Of a DNA stretch of 59,804 nt, positions 44,036-52,918 are shown piece after piece (the first letter of the stretch is position 1; every line of letters begins with the position of its first letter). The stretch covers positions 1-59,804 of the forward strand of contig NZ_BOOF01000057.1 of the NCBI RefSeq assembly GCF_016863095.1, in the 5' to 3' direction. Origin of the DNA: Microbispora siamensis. GTDB taxonomy: Bacteria > Actinomycetota > Actinomycetes > Streptosporangiales > Streptosporangiaceae. The position numbers and the translations under genes are program-made. The notes under the pieces were generated by a model that was not told where the DNA came from, did not search any database, and saw only the letters and a list, made by a program, of their open reading frames with translations.

Positions 44036-45139
44036 ATGCGCAATGTGGACAAACTGCGCGGCCTGCCGCCGCTGACTCTGGCCGCGCCGGCCGCGGGATC
44101 GGCCGCGATCCACTTCGGCGTGATGCCCGATCACTTCGCCGCGTCTCCCGGACACGGGGTGCTGTTCGCCGTCGCGGGATGCGTGCAACTGGCCTGGGCG
44201 GCGGCCCTGCTCCTGCGCCCCACGCAGCCGGTGGTGCTGACCGGCGGGTTCGTCAACCTCGGCCTGGTCGTGATCTGGCTGGTCGGCAGGACGGCCGGGC
44301 TTCCGCTCGGCCCTGACGCGTGGACCCCCGACCCCGGAGGCGCCCCCGAGGCGCTCGCGGCTCTCCTGGAGACGCTGCTCGCGGCCGCCGCGCCGGCCCT
44401 CGTCGCGTACGCGTCGGTCGCGGACGACGACGGCGCCGGCTCCCGCCGGCCGATCGGCATGCTCACCGGCCGGATCCCGTCGGCGGGAGGGGTGGGCGCG
44501 GCCGTGGTCGCCTGCCTGGTCGCCGCCGCGGTCGGCGTCAGTTTCACCTCCTGGGGCACCACGGCCTTCGACGAGATCCTGGTCGCGCGCCCCGCCACGG
44601 CCTCGCCCGGGCCACTCGCGGGACATCACCACCATGGGGCGGCGCAGCCCCCGGCCGCGGCGGCGGCCCAGGAGCCCCTCACGCCGGGCGCGGGCGTGGT
44701 GGCGGCCGACGCCGCGACGAGCGCGGCGCAGGCCCTGGCTGCCGCGGTACGGCGGGAGACCGCCGGTCGTCTGCCCACGGCGGCGGACGCGGAGCGGGCG
44801 GGCTACCGAGTCTGGACCGACAACGACGGCGTCCAGCAGCTCGCCAACCCCGCGCTGCTGCAGGACGGCCTGGTCCTCAACCCCGCGCAACCGGAGGTGC
44901 TTGTCTACCACGAGGGGAAGACCCTGCTGGGCGCGGTGTTCGTCATGCCGCCGGGCGCCCGGGGCCCGGCGATCGGCTCGCTCACGCCGTGGCACTCCCA
45001 CACCTGCCCCCTCTGCGATCCGCCCGGCGAGACCGACATGCTGCACGTGTGGCTGGTCGACTATCCCGGTGGCGGGTTCGCCGACATCTCGGGACCGGCC
45101 CTCCAGGCCGCGGTCGCGAAGCTTCCCCCGGTCTCGTGA
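44036..45139 (+). CDS. Multi-pass membrane protein with His-rich loop and cytoplasmic or outer C-domain
   Basis: A 367-residue protein. About five hydrophobic helices fill residues 1-185; a GHHHHG cluster follows near 200; then a soluble domain ends with WHSHTCPLCDPPGETDMLHVW, which carries His-x-His and Cys-x2-Cys, suggesting a metal site. The C-terminal domain is not one I can name; it has cupin-like spacing. ATG 44036 lacks a clear ribosome site; GTG 44045 is an alternative. No operon partner: the TetR gene converges from the right. Metal sensing or handling is a guess from the ligands. Confidence 0.65.
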   Translation: MRNVDKLRGLPPLTLAAPAAGSAAIHFGVMPDHFAASPGHGVLFAVAGCVQLAWAAALLLRPTQPVVLTGGFVNLGLVVIWLVGRTAGLPLGPDAWTPDPGGAPEALAALLETLLAAAAPALVAYASVADDDGAGSRRPIGMLTGRIPSAGGVGAAVVACLVAAAVGVSFTSWGTTAFDEILVARPATASPGPLAGHHHHGAAQPPAAAAAQEPLTPGAGVVAADAATSAAQALAAAVRRETAGRLPTAADAERAGYRVWTDNDGVQQLANPALLQDGLVLNPAQPEVLVYHEGKTLLGAVFVMPPGARGPAIGSLTPWHSHTCPLCDPPGETDMLHVWLVDYPGGGFADISGPALQAAVAKLPPVS

Positions 45140-45144
45140 CGTCG

Positions 45145-45735
45145 TCAGGTCGCCAGATCCTCCAGATGGGCGGCCAGCACGGCGCTCATGCGGTCGGGCG
45201 GCATCGACTCCGGCCGGGTCAGGAGTTGGACGCTCAGACCGTCGATGAGGGCGTGGAGCCGCGCCGCCTCGAACTCGGCATCCCGATGAGCGGCGAGCTC
45301 CCCCTCGTCGGCGAGCGCGCGGACGGCGATGGTCGCCACCTCCCCCGTGCCGTCGTTCGCCTGGCGCAACCAGTCGGCGGCGGCCGGGTCGCCCTGGGCG
45401 CGCGCGGTCAGTTGCAGCCAGACCTCGGCCTCCGCGCGCCGCTCCGCGTCCATGGGCAGCAACTGCTCCAGCAGGGCGCGTATGGCGACGCGGACGGGGC
45501 CCTGGAAGACGGTGGTCTCGATGCGCGCGCGGACCCTTGTGATGACGTGCTCCATCGCGAAGGCGAGCAGCTCCGTCTGGGTCGAGAAGTAGTGCCGCAG
45601 CGCGCTCGGTGACCAGCCGGCCTCCGCGGCGATGCTGCGGACGGTGGCGGCGCCGACGCCGTCCCGGCGCACGACCCGCCACAGCGCCTCGGCGATCTCC
45701 TCCCGCCGCACCTGGTGGTCCACGATCTTCGGCAC
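45145..45735 (-). CDS. TetR-family regulator
   Basis: A 196-residue TetR protein. Its DNA-binding domain is HQVRREEIAEALW then VRSIAAEAGWSPSALRHYF (about residues 6-50), followed by a helical domain like TetR_C_6. GTG 45735 follows GGAAGGAG and removes a 27-residue extension that overlaps the operator region. It is divergent from the membrane-protein gene at 45839, with two tandem 20-bp operator copies between them. Confidence 0.87.
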   Translation of the reverse strand: MPKIVDHQVRREEIAEALWRVVRRDGVGAATVRSIAAEAGWSPSALRHYFSTQTELLAFAMEHVITRVRARIETTVFQGPVRVAIRALLEQLLPMDAERRAEAEVWLQLTARAQGDPAAADWLRQANDGTGEVATIAVRALADEGELAAHRDAEFEAARLHALIDGLSVQLLTRPESMPPDRMSAVLAAHLEDLAT

Positions 45736-45784
45736 AGCACTCCTTCCGCCCCGCCCTTCCCGCCACGCATCCCGCGGATTTTTA

Positions 45785-45830
45785 TAGCACAATGTGTGAA
45801 AAAGCTTTTGTAGCACGCCGTGCGAAAAAG
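45785..45830. promoter_or_regulatory. Two tandem 20-bp operators, TAGCAC-N3-GTGyGAAAAAG
   Basis: Copies at 45785-45804 and 45811-45830 match at 16 of 20 positions with a 26-nt period. Each holds an inverted GCAC/GTGy core; in the second it is GCACG-C-CGTGC. They lie just upstream of the membrane-protein start (45839), the second overlapping the ribosome site, and 50-95 bp upstream of the TetR start. Confidence 0.65.
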
Positions 45831-45838
45831 GAGCCGTG

Positions 45839-46450
45839 ATGCTGTTCGGACTGATCGTCGCCTGCGAGGTCGCGTTCTGGGTGCTGCTGGGCGCCGGGCT
45901 CGCCGTCCGTTACCTCCTGCGCCTGCGGCGGCTCGGCGGCCTGCTGCTGCTCGCCGTCCCCCTGGTGGACCTGGTCCTCCTCGTCGCGAGCGTGGCCGAC
46001 CTCCGTGGCGGCGGCCGGGCGGAGTTCACGCACGGGCTGGCCGCGGCCTATCTGGGGTTCACCGTCGCCTTCGGGCACGACATGGTGCGGTGGGCCGACG
46101 TCAGGTTCGCCCACCGCTACGCCGGAGGGCCGCCGCCCGACCGGCGCAAGCGTTACGGCAGGGAGCTGGCCCGGCACGAATGGCGCGCCTGGGGCAAGGG
46201 CATGATCGGCTGGGCCGTCGCCTGCGGTCTGCTGCTGGCCGGCGTCGTGGTCATCGGCGACATCGAACGCGCGGTGGCGCTCCTGGAATGGGCCGGCCGC
46301 CTGACGTTCGCCATGCTGGTCTGGCTGGTCTTCTGGCCGCTCGCCTACACCGTCATCCCCAAGCGCGCACCGGTGGATGCCCGCCCACCCCTGGACGCCC
46401 GCGAGTCCCACCACGACCGGGTGCCGCACAGCTCCGGTGAACAGAGCTGA
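45839..46450 (+). CDS. Small integral membrane protein under probable TetR control
   Basis: A 203-residue protein with five predicted helices (about 5-25, 32-52, 68-85, 125-145, 155-175) and a charged loop at 85-120. No family is recognised. ATG 45839 sits 5 nt after AAAAGGAG; GTG 45836 is too close. Its promoter region contains two TetR-type operators. A TetR-controlled small membrane protein could be a transporter subunit or resistance factor, but this is not shown. Confidence 0.72.
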   Translation: MLFGLIVACEVAFWVLLGAGLAVRYLLRLRRLGGLLLLAVPLVDLVLLVASVADLRGGGRAEFTHGLAAAYLGFTVAFGHDMVRWADVRFAHRYAGGPPPDRRKRYGRELARHEWRAWGKGMIGWAVACGLLLAGVVVIGDIERAVALLEWAGRLTFAMLVWLVFWPLAYTVIPKRAPVDARPPLDARESHHDRVPHSSGEQS

Positions 46451-46475
46451 GCGGAGCGCCGTTCCCGGGCGCGGA

Positions 46476-47672
46476 TCAGGACACGATCCGCGACCAGCGC
46501 TCCACCCACTTGTCGTACGCCTCGGGACGCACGGCGAAGTAGACGCCCCGGAACGCCCGGGAGGTGCCGACGCGGTAGTCCGCGCAGATCCGGCGGGCCG
46601 CGCCGGTGCACCCCTCGGGGTTGGCCGGGGCGAGGCCCATCCAGGCGGACACCTTGCGCTGCACGTCCGCCGACATCGTGAAGTCGAGCCACTTGTACGC
46701 GCACGAGGGATGCGCGGCCTGGGCCGACACCATCCACGCGTCGGCCCATCCGGTCACCGGCCGGTCCGTCAGCGCCCTGACCGGCTTGTGCCCCTGCCTG
46801 AGCACGTCCAGATGGTACGGCGTGGCCTGCGCGAGCCGTACGGACCCGGTCGCGAAGCCCTGGACGACCTCGACGGGATCACGCCAGAAGGTGCGGCGGC
46901 CGTCCTTGCCGGAGGTGAACAGCTCGGCGGCGGCGTCGAGCTGGGCGTCGGTCAGGTCGAACGGGTCCTTGATGTCCGCGCCGGCGTCCGCGCCTTCGGC
47001 CTCGAGCGCCAGCGCGGCGTCGGCCAGCGACAGCGGACGGTCCCGAAGCATCACGGGCCCCTTGTCCGTGAAGAGCGACTGTGGGCCGTCGGGACTGACC
47101 TTGCCGGCGTCGTAGAGGATCTCGTTGGTCGCCCACACGTACGGCACGCCGTACACACGCTCGCCCCGGGTCACCGACGGCAGCGTGCGCAGCCGCTTGG
47201 GGATCTTGTCGTAGCCGTGCAGCAGAGCGGTGTTGAGCGGGGCGGCCTTGCCCTCGTTCATCAGCCTGCCGCCCACCTCGGGCGTCGCGGAGATCACGTC
47301 GAACGACGACGGCGGGAAGTCGCCCGGCTTCTCCTCCTGGCGCGGGTCGTAGTAACGCAGGCTGACCTTGCAGCCCGTCTCCTTCTCGAACGTGCCGACC
47401 CACTTGACCTTGGGATCGACGCCGCCCCACTCGGCGTACCCGTCGATCGCGACCACGCTGACCGTCCTCTCGCCCGGCCCGAGGGAGGCGACGGGGGTGG
47501 GCGTGGGGCCGCCGGACGACGGGCTGGGACCGGCGCCGCCGGAGGCCGTCGTCGCCGCGGCCGCCGAGACACCCGGCGTGGCCACCTCCGTCGCGGGCGC
47601 GGGCCGGCCGGCGCAGGCGGCGGCGAGCAGTCCCACGGCCGCGACCGTCGCGGCCACGTGTGTACGGCGCAC
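46476..47672 (-). CDS. Orphan ABC substrate-binding lipoprotein (PotD-like)
   Basis: A 398-residue extracellular solute-binding lipoprotein. The signal ends in LAAAC (Cys20), followed by a Thr/Pro/Ser-rich spacer of about 50 residues and a PotD-type fold (WVGTFEKETGCKVSLRYYD, VPYVWATNEILYD). Substrate class is polyamine-like by homology but not certain. No permease or ATPase gene is adjacent, so it must share a transporter encoded elsewhere or act as a sensor. GTG 47672 is the start; the next gene leftward-facing is mmsA, whose stop is 73 bp upstream. Confidence 0.82.
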   Translation of the reverse strand: MRRTHVAATVAAVGLLAAACAGRPAPATEVATPGVSAAAATTASGGAGPSPSSGGPTPTPVASLGPGERTVSVVAIDGYAEWGGVDPKVKWVGTFEKETGCKVSLRYYDPRQEEKPGDFPPSSFDVISATPEVGGRLMNEGKAAPLNTALLHGYDKIPKRLRTLPSVTRGERVYGVPYVWATNEILYDAGKVSPDGPQSLFTDKGPVMLRDRPLSLADAALALEAEGADAGADIKDPFDLTDAQLDAAAELFTSGKDGRRTFWRDPVEVVQGFATGSVRLAQATPYHLDVLRQGHKPVRALTDRPVTGWADAWMVSAQAAHPSCAYKWLDFTMSADVQRKVSAWMGLAPANPEGCTGAARRICADYRVGTSRAFRGVYFAVRPEAYDKWVERWSRIVS

Positions 47673-47745
47673 GCACGACCCCCAGGAGAGAAGACGACGC
47701 CCCGAGCCTACTGGGCTCTACTGGTCCGGGGCGTCGCCTACGGCG

Positions 47746-49239
47746 TCAGGCGTTGGTCGGGAAGCCCAGGTTCACGCCGCCGTGGGAGGGGTCGAGCCAC
47801 CGCGAGGTGACGACCTTGCCCCTGGTGTAGAAGTGGACCCCCTCGGTGCCGTGCACGTGCGTGTCGCCGAACAGCGAGGCCTTCCAGCCGCCGAAGCTGT
47901 AGAAGGCCATCGGCACCGGGATCGGCACGTTGACGCCGACCATGCCGACCTCGACCTCGTTCTGGAAGCGCCGGGCCGCGCCGCCGTCGTTCGTGAAGAT
48001 CGCCGTGCCGTTGCCGTACTCGCCGGTGTTGATGAGCTCCAGGCCCTCCTCGTACGAGCGGACGCGCACGATCGACAGCACCGGGCCGAAGATCTCCTCG
48101 CGGTGGACGCGGGAGTTCGGCGGCACGTGGTCGAGGACGGTCGGGCCGAGCCAGAAGCCGTTCCCCCGGCCGCCGCGCACCGGGGTCTCCCGGCCGTCGA
48201 TCACGAGCTTGGCCCCCTCCTCGACGCCGAGGTCGAGGTAGGACGCCACCTTGTCCCGGTGGGCGGCGGTGACGAGCGGGCCCATCTGCGACTCGGGATC
48301 GTTGCCGGGGCCGATCTGGAGGTCGCGCACCCGCGACACGATCTTCTCGACCAGCTCGTCGCCGATCGGCTCCACCGCGAGCACCACGGAGATCGCCATG
48401 CACCGCTCCCCCGCCGAGCCGAAGCCCGCGGAGACGGCCGAGTCGGCGACCAGGTCGAGGTCGGCGTCGGGGAGCACGAGCATGTGGTTCTTGGCCCCGC
48501 CGAGAGCCTGCACCCGCTTGCCGCGGGCCGTGCCGGTCTCGTACACATACCGCGCGATCGGCGTGGAGCCCACGAACGACACGGCCCGCACGTCCGGGTG
48601 CTCCAGCAGCCGGTCCACCGCCGCCTTGTCGCCCTGGACCACGTTGAACACGCCGTCCGGCAGCCCGGCCCGCTGCCACAGCTCCGCGAGCAGCAGGGAC
48701 GCGGAGGGGTCGCGCTCGGAGGGCTTGAGCACGAACGTGTTCCCGCAGGCGATCGCCACCGGGAACATCCACATCGGGACCATCGCCGGGAAGTTGAACG
48801 GGGTGATGCCGGCCACCACGCCGAGCGGCTGACGGATGGAGTAGGAGTCGACCCGGGTCGAGACGTTCTCCGAGTAGCCGCCCTTGAGCAGGTGGGGGAT
48901 GCCACAGGCGAACTCCACGACCTCCAGGCCGCGGGCCACCTCGCCCAGCGCGTCGGAGTGCACCTTGCCGTGCTCGGCCGTGATCAGCGCGGCCAGGTCA
49001 TCGCGGTGCGCGTCGAGCAGTTCGCGGAACCGGAACAGGATCTGGGTGCGCTTGATGAGCGAGGCGTCGCGCCAGGCGGGGAAGGCCCGTGCGGCCGCCT
49101 CCACCGCGGCGTCGACCTCCTCGACCGAGGCCAGCGACACCTGACCGCTCACCTCGCCGGTCGCCGGGTCGAACAGGTCGGCCGTACGGCCGCCCTCGCC
49201 GGTCCGGGCGCCGCCGATCCAGTGGTTAACGTGCTTCAT
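47746..49239 (-). CDS. mmsA: Methylmalonate/malonate-semialdehyde dehydrogenase, MmsA
   Basis: A 497-residue CoA-acylating aldehyde dehydrogenase. MmsA converts methylmalonate or malonate semialdehyde to propionyl- or acetyl-CoA with NAD. Typical features: GITPFNFPAMVPMWMFP, VSFVGSTPIARYVY, ALGGAKNHM and catalytic Cys280 in GERCMAIS. The ATG lies inside the end of the aminotransferase gene (14-bp overlap, 49226-49239), so the two are translationally coupled. Pairing with an omega-aminotransferase suggests beta-alanine or beta-aminoisobutyrate catabolism. Confidence 0.93.
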   Translation of the reverse strand: MKHVNHWIGGARTGEGGRTADLFDPATGEVSGQVSLASVEEVDAAVEAAARAFPAWRDASLIKRTQILFRFRELLDAHRDDLAALITAEHGKVHSDALGEVARGLEVVEFACGIPHLLKGGYSENVSTRVDSYSIRQPLGVVAGITPFNFPAMVPMWMFPVAIACGNTFVLKPSERDPSASLLLAELWQRAGLPDGVFNVVQGDKAAVDRLLEHPDVRAVSFVGSTPIARYVYETGTARGKRVQALGGAKNHMLVLPDADLDLVADSAVSAGFGSAGERCMAISVVLAVEPIGDELVEKIVSRVRDLQIGPGNDPESQMGPLVTAAHRDKVASYLDLGVEEGAKLVIDGRETPVRGGRGNGFWLGPTVLDHVPPNSRVHREEIFGPVLSIVRVRSYEEGLELINTGEYGNGTAIFTNDGGAARRFQNEVEVGMVGVNVPIPVPMAFYSFGGWKASLFGDTHVHGTEGVHFYTRGKVVTSRWLDPSHGGVNLGFPTNA

Positions 49240-50521
49240 CGTTGACGGCCTCCAGAGCGGTGACGAGGATGCCCAGGCCCTCGCGGGCCTCGTCCTCGGT
49301 GAGCGTGAGCGGCGGAGCCATGCGCAGCGTGCTGCCGTACAGCCCGCCCTTACCGGCGAGCAGGCCGAGCCTCTTGGTCTCCTCCATGAAGCGGGCGGCC
49401 AGCGCGGGGGCGGGCGCGCCGGTGGCGGGGTCGACCAGCTCGATCGCGAACATCAGGCCCTTGCCCCGCACGTCGCCCACGACGGGCAGCCGGCCGGCCG
49501 CCTCGCGCAGCCCGGAGACGATGATCTCGCCGGTGCGCGCCGCGTTGGCCTGCAGGTCGTGGTCGAGCACGTAGTCGAGCGTCGCGTTGGCCGCCGCCAT
49601 CGAGATCGGGTTGCCGCCGAAGGTGGACAGGCCCACGGCGTGCGGACCGTCCATGAGGTCGCCGCGCGCCACGATGCCGCCGACCGCGAAGCCGTTGCCG
49701 AGCCCCTTGGCGAAGGTCATCATGTCGGGCGTCACGCCGTGGTTCTGGATCCCGAAGAACGCCGATCCCGTACGGCCCCAGCCGGTCTGCACCTCGTCGG
49801 AGATGAACAGGATGCCCTCCTCGTCGAGGACCTCCTTGTAGGCGGCGAACAGCCCGTCGGGGGCCATCGTGAAGCCGCCCACGCCCTGGATGGGCTCGGC
49901 GATCAGCGCGGCGACGTCCTTGGTGACGGCCGTGGCGAGCACGTGGCGCAGGTCGTCCACGCAGGCCGCGATGTAGTCGGCGTCCGACATGCCGCGGAAC
50001 TGCGCGAGGTGGCGGTCGGCGCCGTGCAGGAAGTGCACGTTGAGCGGCGACAGCGAGTTGTTCTTCCACGACCGGTTGGAGGTCACGCTGACCGCGCCGA
50101 ACGACCGGCCGTGGTAGCTCTGCCGCATGGCGAGCACCTGGTCGGACCCGCGGGCGTAGGTGGCCAGCAGCAGGGCCGTCTCGTTGGCCTCCGTGCCGGA
50201 GTTGGTGAAGAAGACCTTGGCGTCCGGGATGCCCGACAAGCGGGCGATCTTCTCGGCCAGCTCGACCTGGCTGCGGATGAGGTACAGCGTCGAGGTGTGG
50301 ACGACGCCGGTGGCGAGCTGGCGCTCGACGGCCTCACGCACCTCGGGCACGTCGTACCCGATCATGTTGGTGAGGATCCCGGCGAAGAAATCCAGATAGC
50401 TCTTCCCGTTCGCGTCGACGACGCGGTTCCCCTTGCCGCCGACGATTTCGATGGGCTCGTTGTAGTAGAGGGCCATCCAGTTCGGCATGACCGCGCGATG
50501 GCGTGCGAGAAGGTCCGACAT
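49226..50521 (-). CDS. Class III omega-aminotransferase (beta-alanine/aspartate aminotransferase family)
   Basis: A 431-residue PLP enzyme with NSGTEANETALL, DEVQTGWGRTG and PLP Lys272 in FAKGLGNGF. It most resembles beta-alanine or beta-aminoisobutyrate:pyruvate aminotransferases, and differs from gabT at 42167 by lacking the GabT-type N-terminus. Its product, malonate semialdehyde, is the substrate of the overlapping mmsA gene. ATG 50521 is chosen over the longer frame, which runs into the divergent efflux-gene region. Confidence 0.85.
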   Translation of the reverse strand: MSDLLARHRAVMPNWMALYYNEPIEIVGGKGNRVVDANGKSYLDFFAGILTNMIGYDVPEVREAVERQLATGVVHTSTLYLIRSQVELAEKIARLSGIPDAKVFFTNSGTEANETALLLATYARGSDQVLAMRQSYHGRSFGAVSVTSNRSWKNNSLSPLNVHFLHGADRHLAQFRGMSDADYIAACVDDLRHVLATAVTKDVAALIAEPIQGVGGFTMAPDGLFAAYKEVLDEEGILFISDEVQTGWGRTGSAFFGIQNHGVTPDMMTFAKGLGNGFAVGGIVARGDLMDGPHAVGLSTFGGNPISMAAANATLDYVLDHDLQANAARTGEIIVSGLREAAGRLPVVGDVRGKGLMFAIELVDPATGAPAPALAARFMEETKRLGLLAGKGGLYGSTLRMAPPLTLTEDEAREGLGILVTALEAVNDEAR

Positions 50522-50590
50522 GCTCCGAGTATCCCGGCTGGCGGGCGGCCGCCTCACCCGTCAGCCTGTCTGGGATACCGCGAATTTCCC

Positions 50591-52060
50591 TTACACAGTG
50601 GTGGGCGCCGGGGACTCCTGCGCGGGAGCCGCCCCGTCGACCTTCCGCCGCAGGACCAGCAGCGCGACCAGGGCCGCCGCGAGCGAGCAGGCCGCGCCCA
50701 CCCACGAGCCGACGGACATCGCCGACACGAACGCGTCGCGCCCGGCCGCGGCCACGGCGGGGTCGCCCAGGGTCACCGCGACGCCGATCGACTCGCGCGC
50801 CGCGGGCGGCGCCGACTCCGGCATCGCCGCGGTGTACGCGCCGGCGAGCACGCTGCCGAGGACGGCCACGCTCAGCGCCATGCCGACCTGCTGCACGGTG
50901 TCGTTCAGCGCGGAGCCCACCCCGGCGCGCTCGGGCGGCACCGCGCCCATCAGCGTCGCGTACGCCGCGGGACCGGCCAGGCCGCCGCCCACCCCCATGA
51001 CCATCAGGCCGGCGATCAGCGTGCCGTACCCGCCGGTGAGCGTGGACAGCAGCACGAACCCGGCGGCCATGACGACCAGCCCGGAGACGATGAGCACCCG
51101 GTTGCTCACCTTCTTGCCCAGCGACGCGCCCAGACCGTTGAAGACCATCGCCGCGACCACGTAGGGCAGCAGGGCGAAACCGGCCTTCAGCGGGTCGTAG
51201 CCCAGGACGAACTGCAGATACTGCGTGATGGCCAGCATCAGCGCGCCCGCGCCGAACGACAGCAGCACGATCGAGAAGCACGCCCCGCTGAACGAGCGGT
51301 CCCGGAACAGGCCGAGCGGCAGCATCGAGTGGGGGGTGCGGCGCTCCCACAGCACGAACGCCAGCAGGGCGGCCGCCGAGACGACCACGGCCAAGGGGTT
51401 GAAGCGCCCGCCGGGCGCCGAGATGACGGCCCAGACCAGCCCGCCCATCCCGGCCGTGGACAGGATGACCCCGAGCGGGTCGGCCCGCCGCGTCTCGCCG
51501 TACGTCTCGGGCATGAGCGCGAAGGCCGCGACGATCGCGAGCACCGCGATCGGCACGTTGATCAGGAAGACCGAGCCCCAGTAGTAATGCTGGAGCAGGA
51601 ACCCGCCGACCGTCGGGCCGGCGATGACGCCCACCATGGCGACCGAGCTCCACGCGGCGATCGCCTTGCGCCGCTCGCTCTCGTCGAACACGGTGATCAG
51701 GATCGACAGGGTCGACGGCATCACGCAGCAGCCTCCGACGCCCATCAGCGCGCGTGCGGCGATGAGCTGCCAGGGCTCGGTGGCGAGCGTGGCCGCCAGC
51801 GAGGCCCCGCCGAAGAACGCCAGGCCGATCACGAGAACGCGGCGCCTGCCGTACCGGTCGGACAGGCTGCCGGCGGTGAGCAGCAGGCCCGCGAACACCA
51901 GGACGTACGCGTCGATGATCCACTGCACGTCCGACGGCGTCGCGCCGAGGTCGCGCATCAGCGACGGGATCGCCAGGTTGAGGACGGTGTTGTCCACGAC
52001 CAGGGTCAGCAGGCTCAGACAGAGGACGCCGAGGATCCACCAGCGTCGGGGATGGGACAT
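50591..52060 (-). CDS. DHA2-type MFS drug exporter
   Basis: A 489-residue, 14-helix MFS transporter of the EmrB/QacA (DHA2) group. Seen: NLAIPSLMRDL, the SDRYGRRR loop between helices 2 and 3, an ARALMGVGGCCVMPSTLSI segment and the motif-C-like WSSVAMVGVIAGPTVGGFL. It should use the proton gradient to expel drugs or metabolites. ATG 52060 follows AGGTGAG at good spacing; the in-frame ATG at 52111 would place coding sequence over the operators. A TetR gene is divergent with three operators between. Confidence 0.9.
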   Translation of the reverse strand: MSHPRRWWILGVLCLSLLTLVVDNTVLNLAIPSLMRDLGATPSDVQWIIDAYVLVFAGLLLTAGSLSDRYGRRRVLVIGLAFFGGASLAATLATEPWQLIAARALMGVGGCCVMPSTLSILITVFDESERRKAIAAWSSVAMVGVIAGPTVGGFLLQHYYWGSVFLINVPIAVLAIVAAFALMPETYGETRRADPLGVILSTAGMGGLVWAVISAPGGRFNPLAVVVSAAALLAFVLWERRTPHSMLPLGLFRDRSFSGACFSIVLLSFGAGALMLAITQYLQFVLGYDPLKAGFALLPYVVAAMVFNGLGASLGKKVSNRVLIVSGLVVMAAGFVLLSTLTGGYGTLIAGLMVMGVGGGLAGPAAYATLMGAVPPERAGVGSALNDTVQQVGMALSVAVLGSVLAGAYTAAMPESAPPAARESIGVAVTLGDPAVAAAGRDAFVSAMSVGSWVGAACSLAAALVALLVLRRKVDGAAPAQESPAPTTV

Positions 52061-52070
52061 GAAGCTCACC

Positions 52071-52126
52071 TCGAACAGCGTGCGAGTAGACTCGGACACT
52101 GTACGACTCAATCGAACAGTGTGCGA
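52071..52126. promoter_or_regulatory. Three TetR operators TCGNACA-S-TGTNCGA between exporter and repressor
   Basis: Three 15-bp palindromes at 52071-52085, 52092-52106 and 52112-52126. The second and third fit TCGNACASTGTNCGA perfectly; the first has CGT for TGT. Start-to-start spacing is 21 and 20 nt, two helical turns, so dimers would bind on one DNA face. They fill the gap between the exporter start (52060) and the TetR start (52144). Confidence 0.8.
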
Positions 52127-52143
52127 GCGAATATTGTGAGGCC

Positions 52144-52851
52144 GTGTCAGCGAAGCCGTTCTCCTCGGTCTGGACCCGCGAGCGCAAGGGAGGGCGCGAG
52201 CAGGGCCTCAGCCGCGACCAGATCGTCCGGGCGGCCGTGGAGCTGCTCGACGCCGAGGGCCTCGACGCGCTGAGCATGCGCAAGCTCGGCGCCCGGCTCG
52301 GCGCGGGGGCGACCAGCCTCTACTGGCACGTCGCCAACAAGGACGAGCTGATCGAGCTCGTGATGGACGAGGTCTACGCGACCGTCGTGCTGCCCGAGGA
52401 GGCCGACTGGCGGGAGGCGGCGAGCGTCTTCGCCTACGCCATGCGCCAGGCGGTCTTCGACCATCCGTGGAGCGCGAGCCTCATCGGCGTGGTCCCCGGG
52501 CTCGGGCCGAACGCGCTCACGGCGGCCGACCGGCTGATGGGCGCCTTCGTCCGCGCGGGGTTCGAGGGCATCGACGTGGACTACGCCATGACGGCCGTGG
52601 TGTCGTACACGCTGGGAGCCACGATTCCCGAGGTCGCCTGGCTCAGCTCGCTGAAGGCGTCGGGCAAGAGCGTGTCGGAGCTGCAGGCCGCCGTGGACCC
52701 GGTCGTGATGAAGCTGTCGGCCGACCGGCCCAACCTGCTGGAGCGCTACCGGTCCTACGCCAAGGACTACGACCCCCTCGTGGCCCGCCGGCTGGCCTTC
52801 GAGTTCGGGCTGACGGCCCTCCTCGACGGTCTCGGCACGCGCCTGCACTGA
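52144..52851 (+). CDS. TetR-family regulator (TetR_C_1 type) of the MFS exporter
   Basis: A 235-residue protein with a TetR helix-turn-helix (LSMRKLGARLGAGATSLYWHV, about residues 43-63, TetR/OtrR-like with Tyr-Trp-His) and a TetR_C_1-type ligand domain, common in regulators of antibiotic exporters. GTG 52144 is the start. Its divergent partner is the DHA2 exporter and the three intervening operators give strong support for a repressor-exporter pair. Confidence 0.9.
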   Translation: MSAKPFSSVWTRERKGGREQGLSRDQIVRAAVELLDAEGLDALSMRKLGARLGAGATSLYWHVANKDELIELVMDEVYATVVLPEEADWREAASVFAYAMRQAVFDHPWSASLIGVVPGLGPNALTAADRLMGAFVRAGFEGIDVDYAMTAVVSYTLGATIPEVAWLSSLKASGKSVSELQAAVDPVVMKLSADRPNLLERYRSYAKDYDPLVARRLAFEFGLTALLDGLGTRLH

Positions 52852-52918
52852 AAATCAGCCCTCAATGTGTCAGCTACTGGGGGGTCATCCTTACATAATG
52901 ATCAGGTAGCCTCTGAGC

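Noticed and set aside
49559..52273. A 904-residue plus-strand open frame
   Set aside because: Antisense shadow of the aminotransferase and exporter genes with no recognisable domain.
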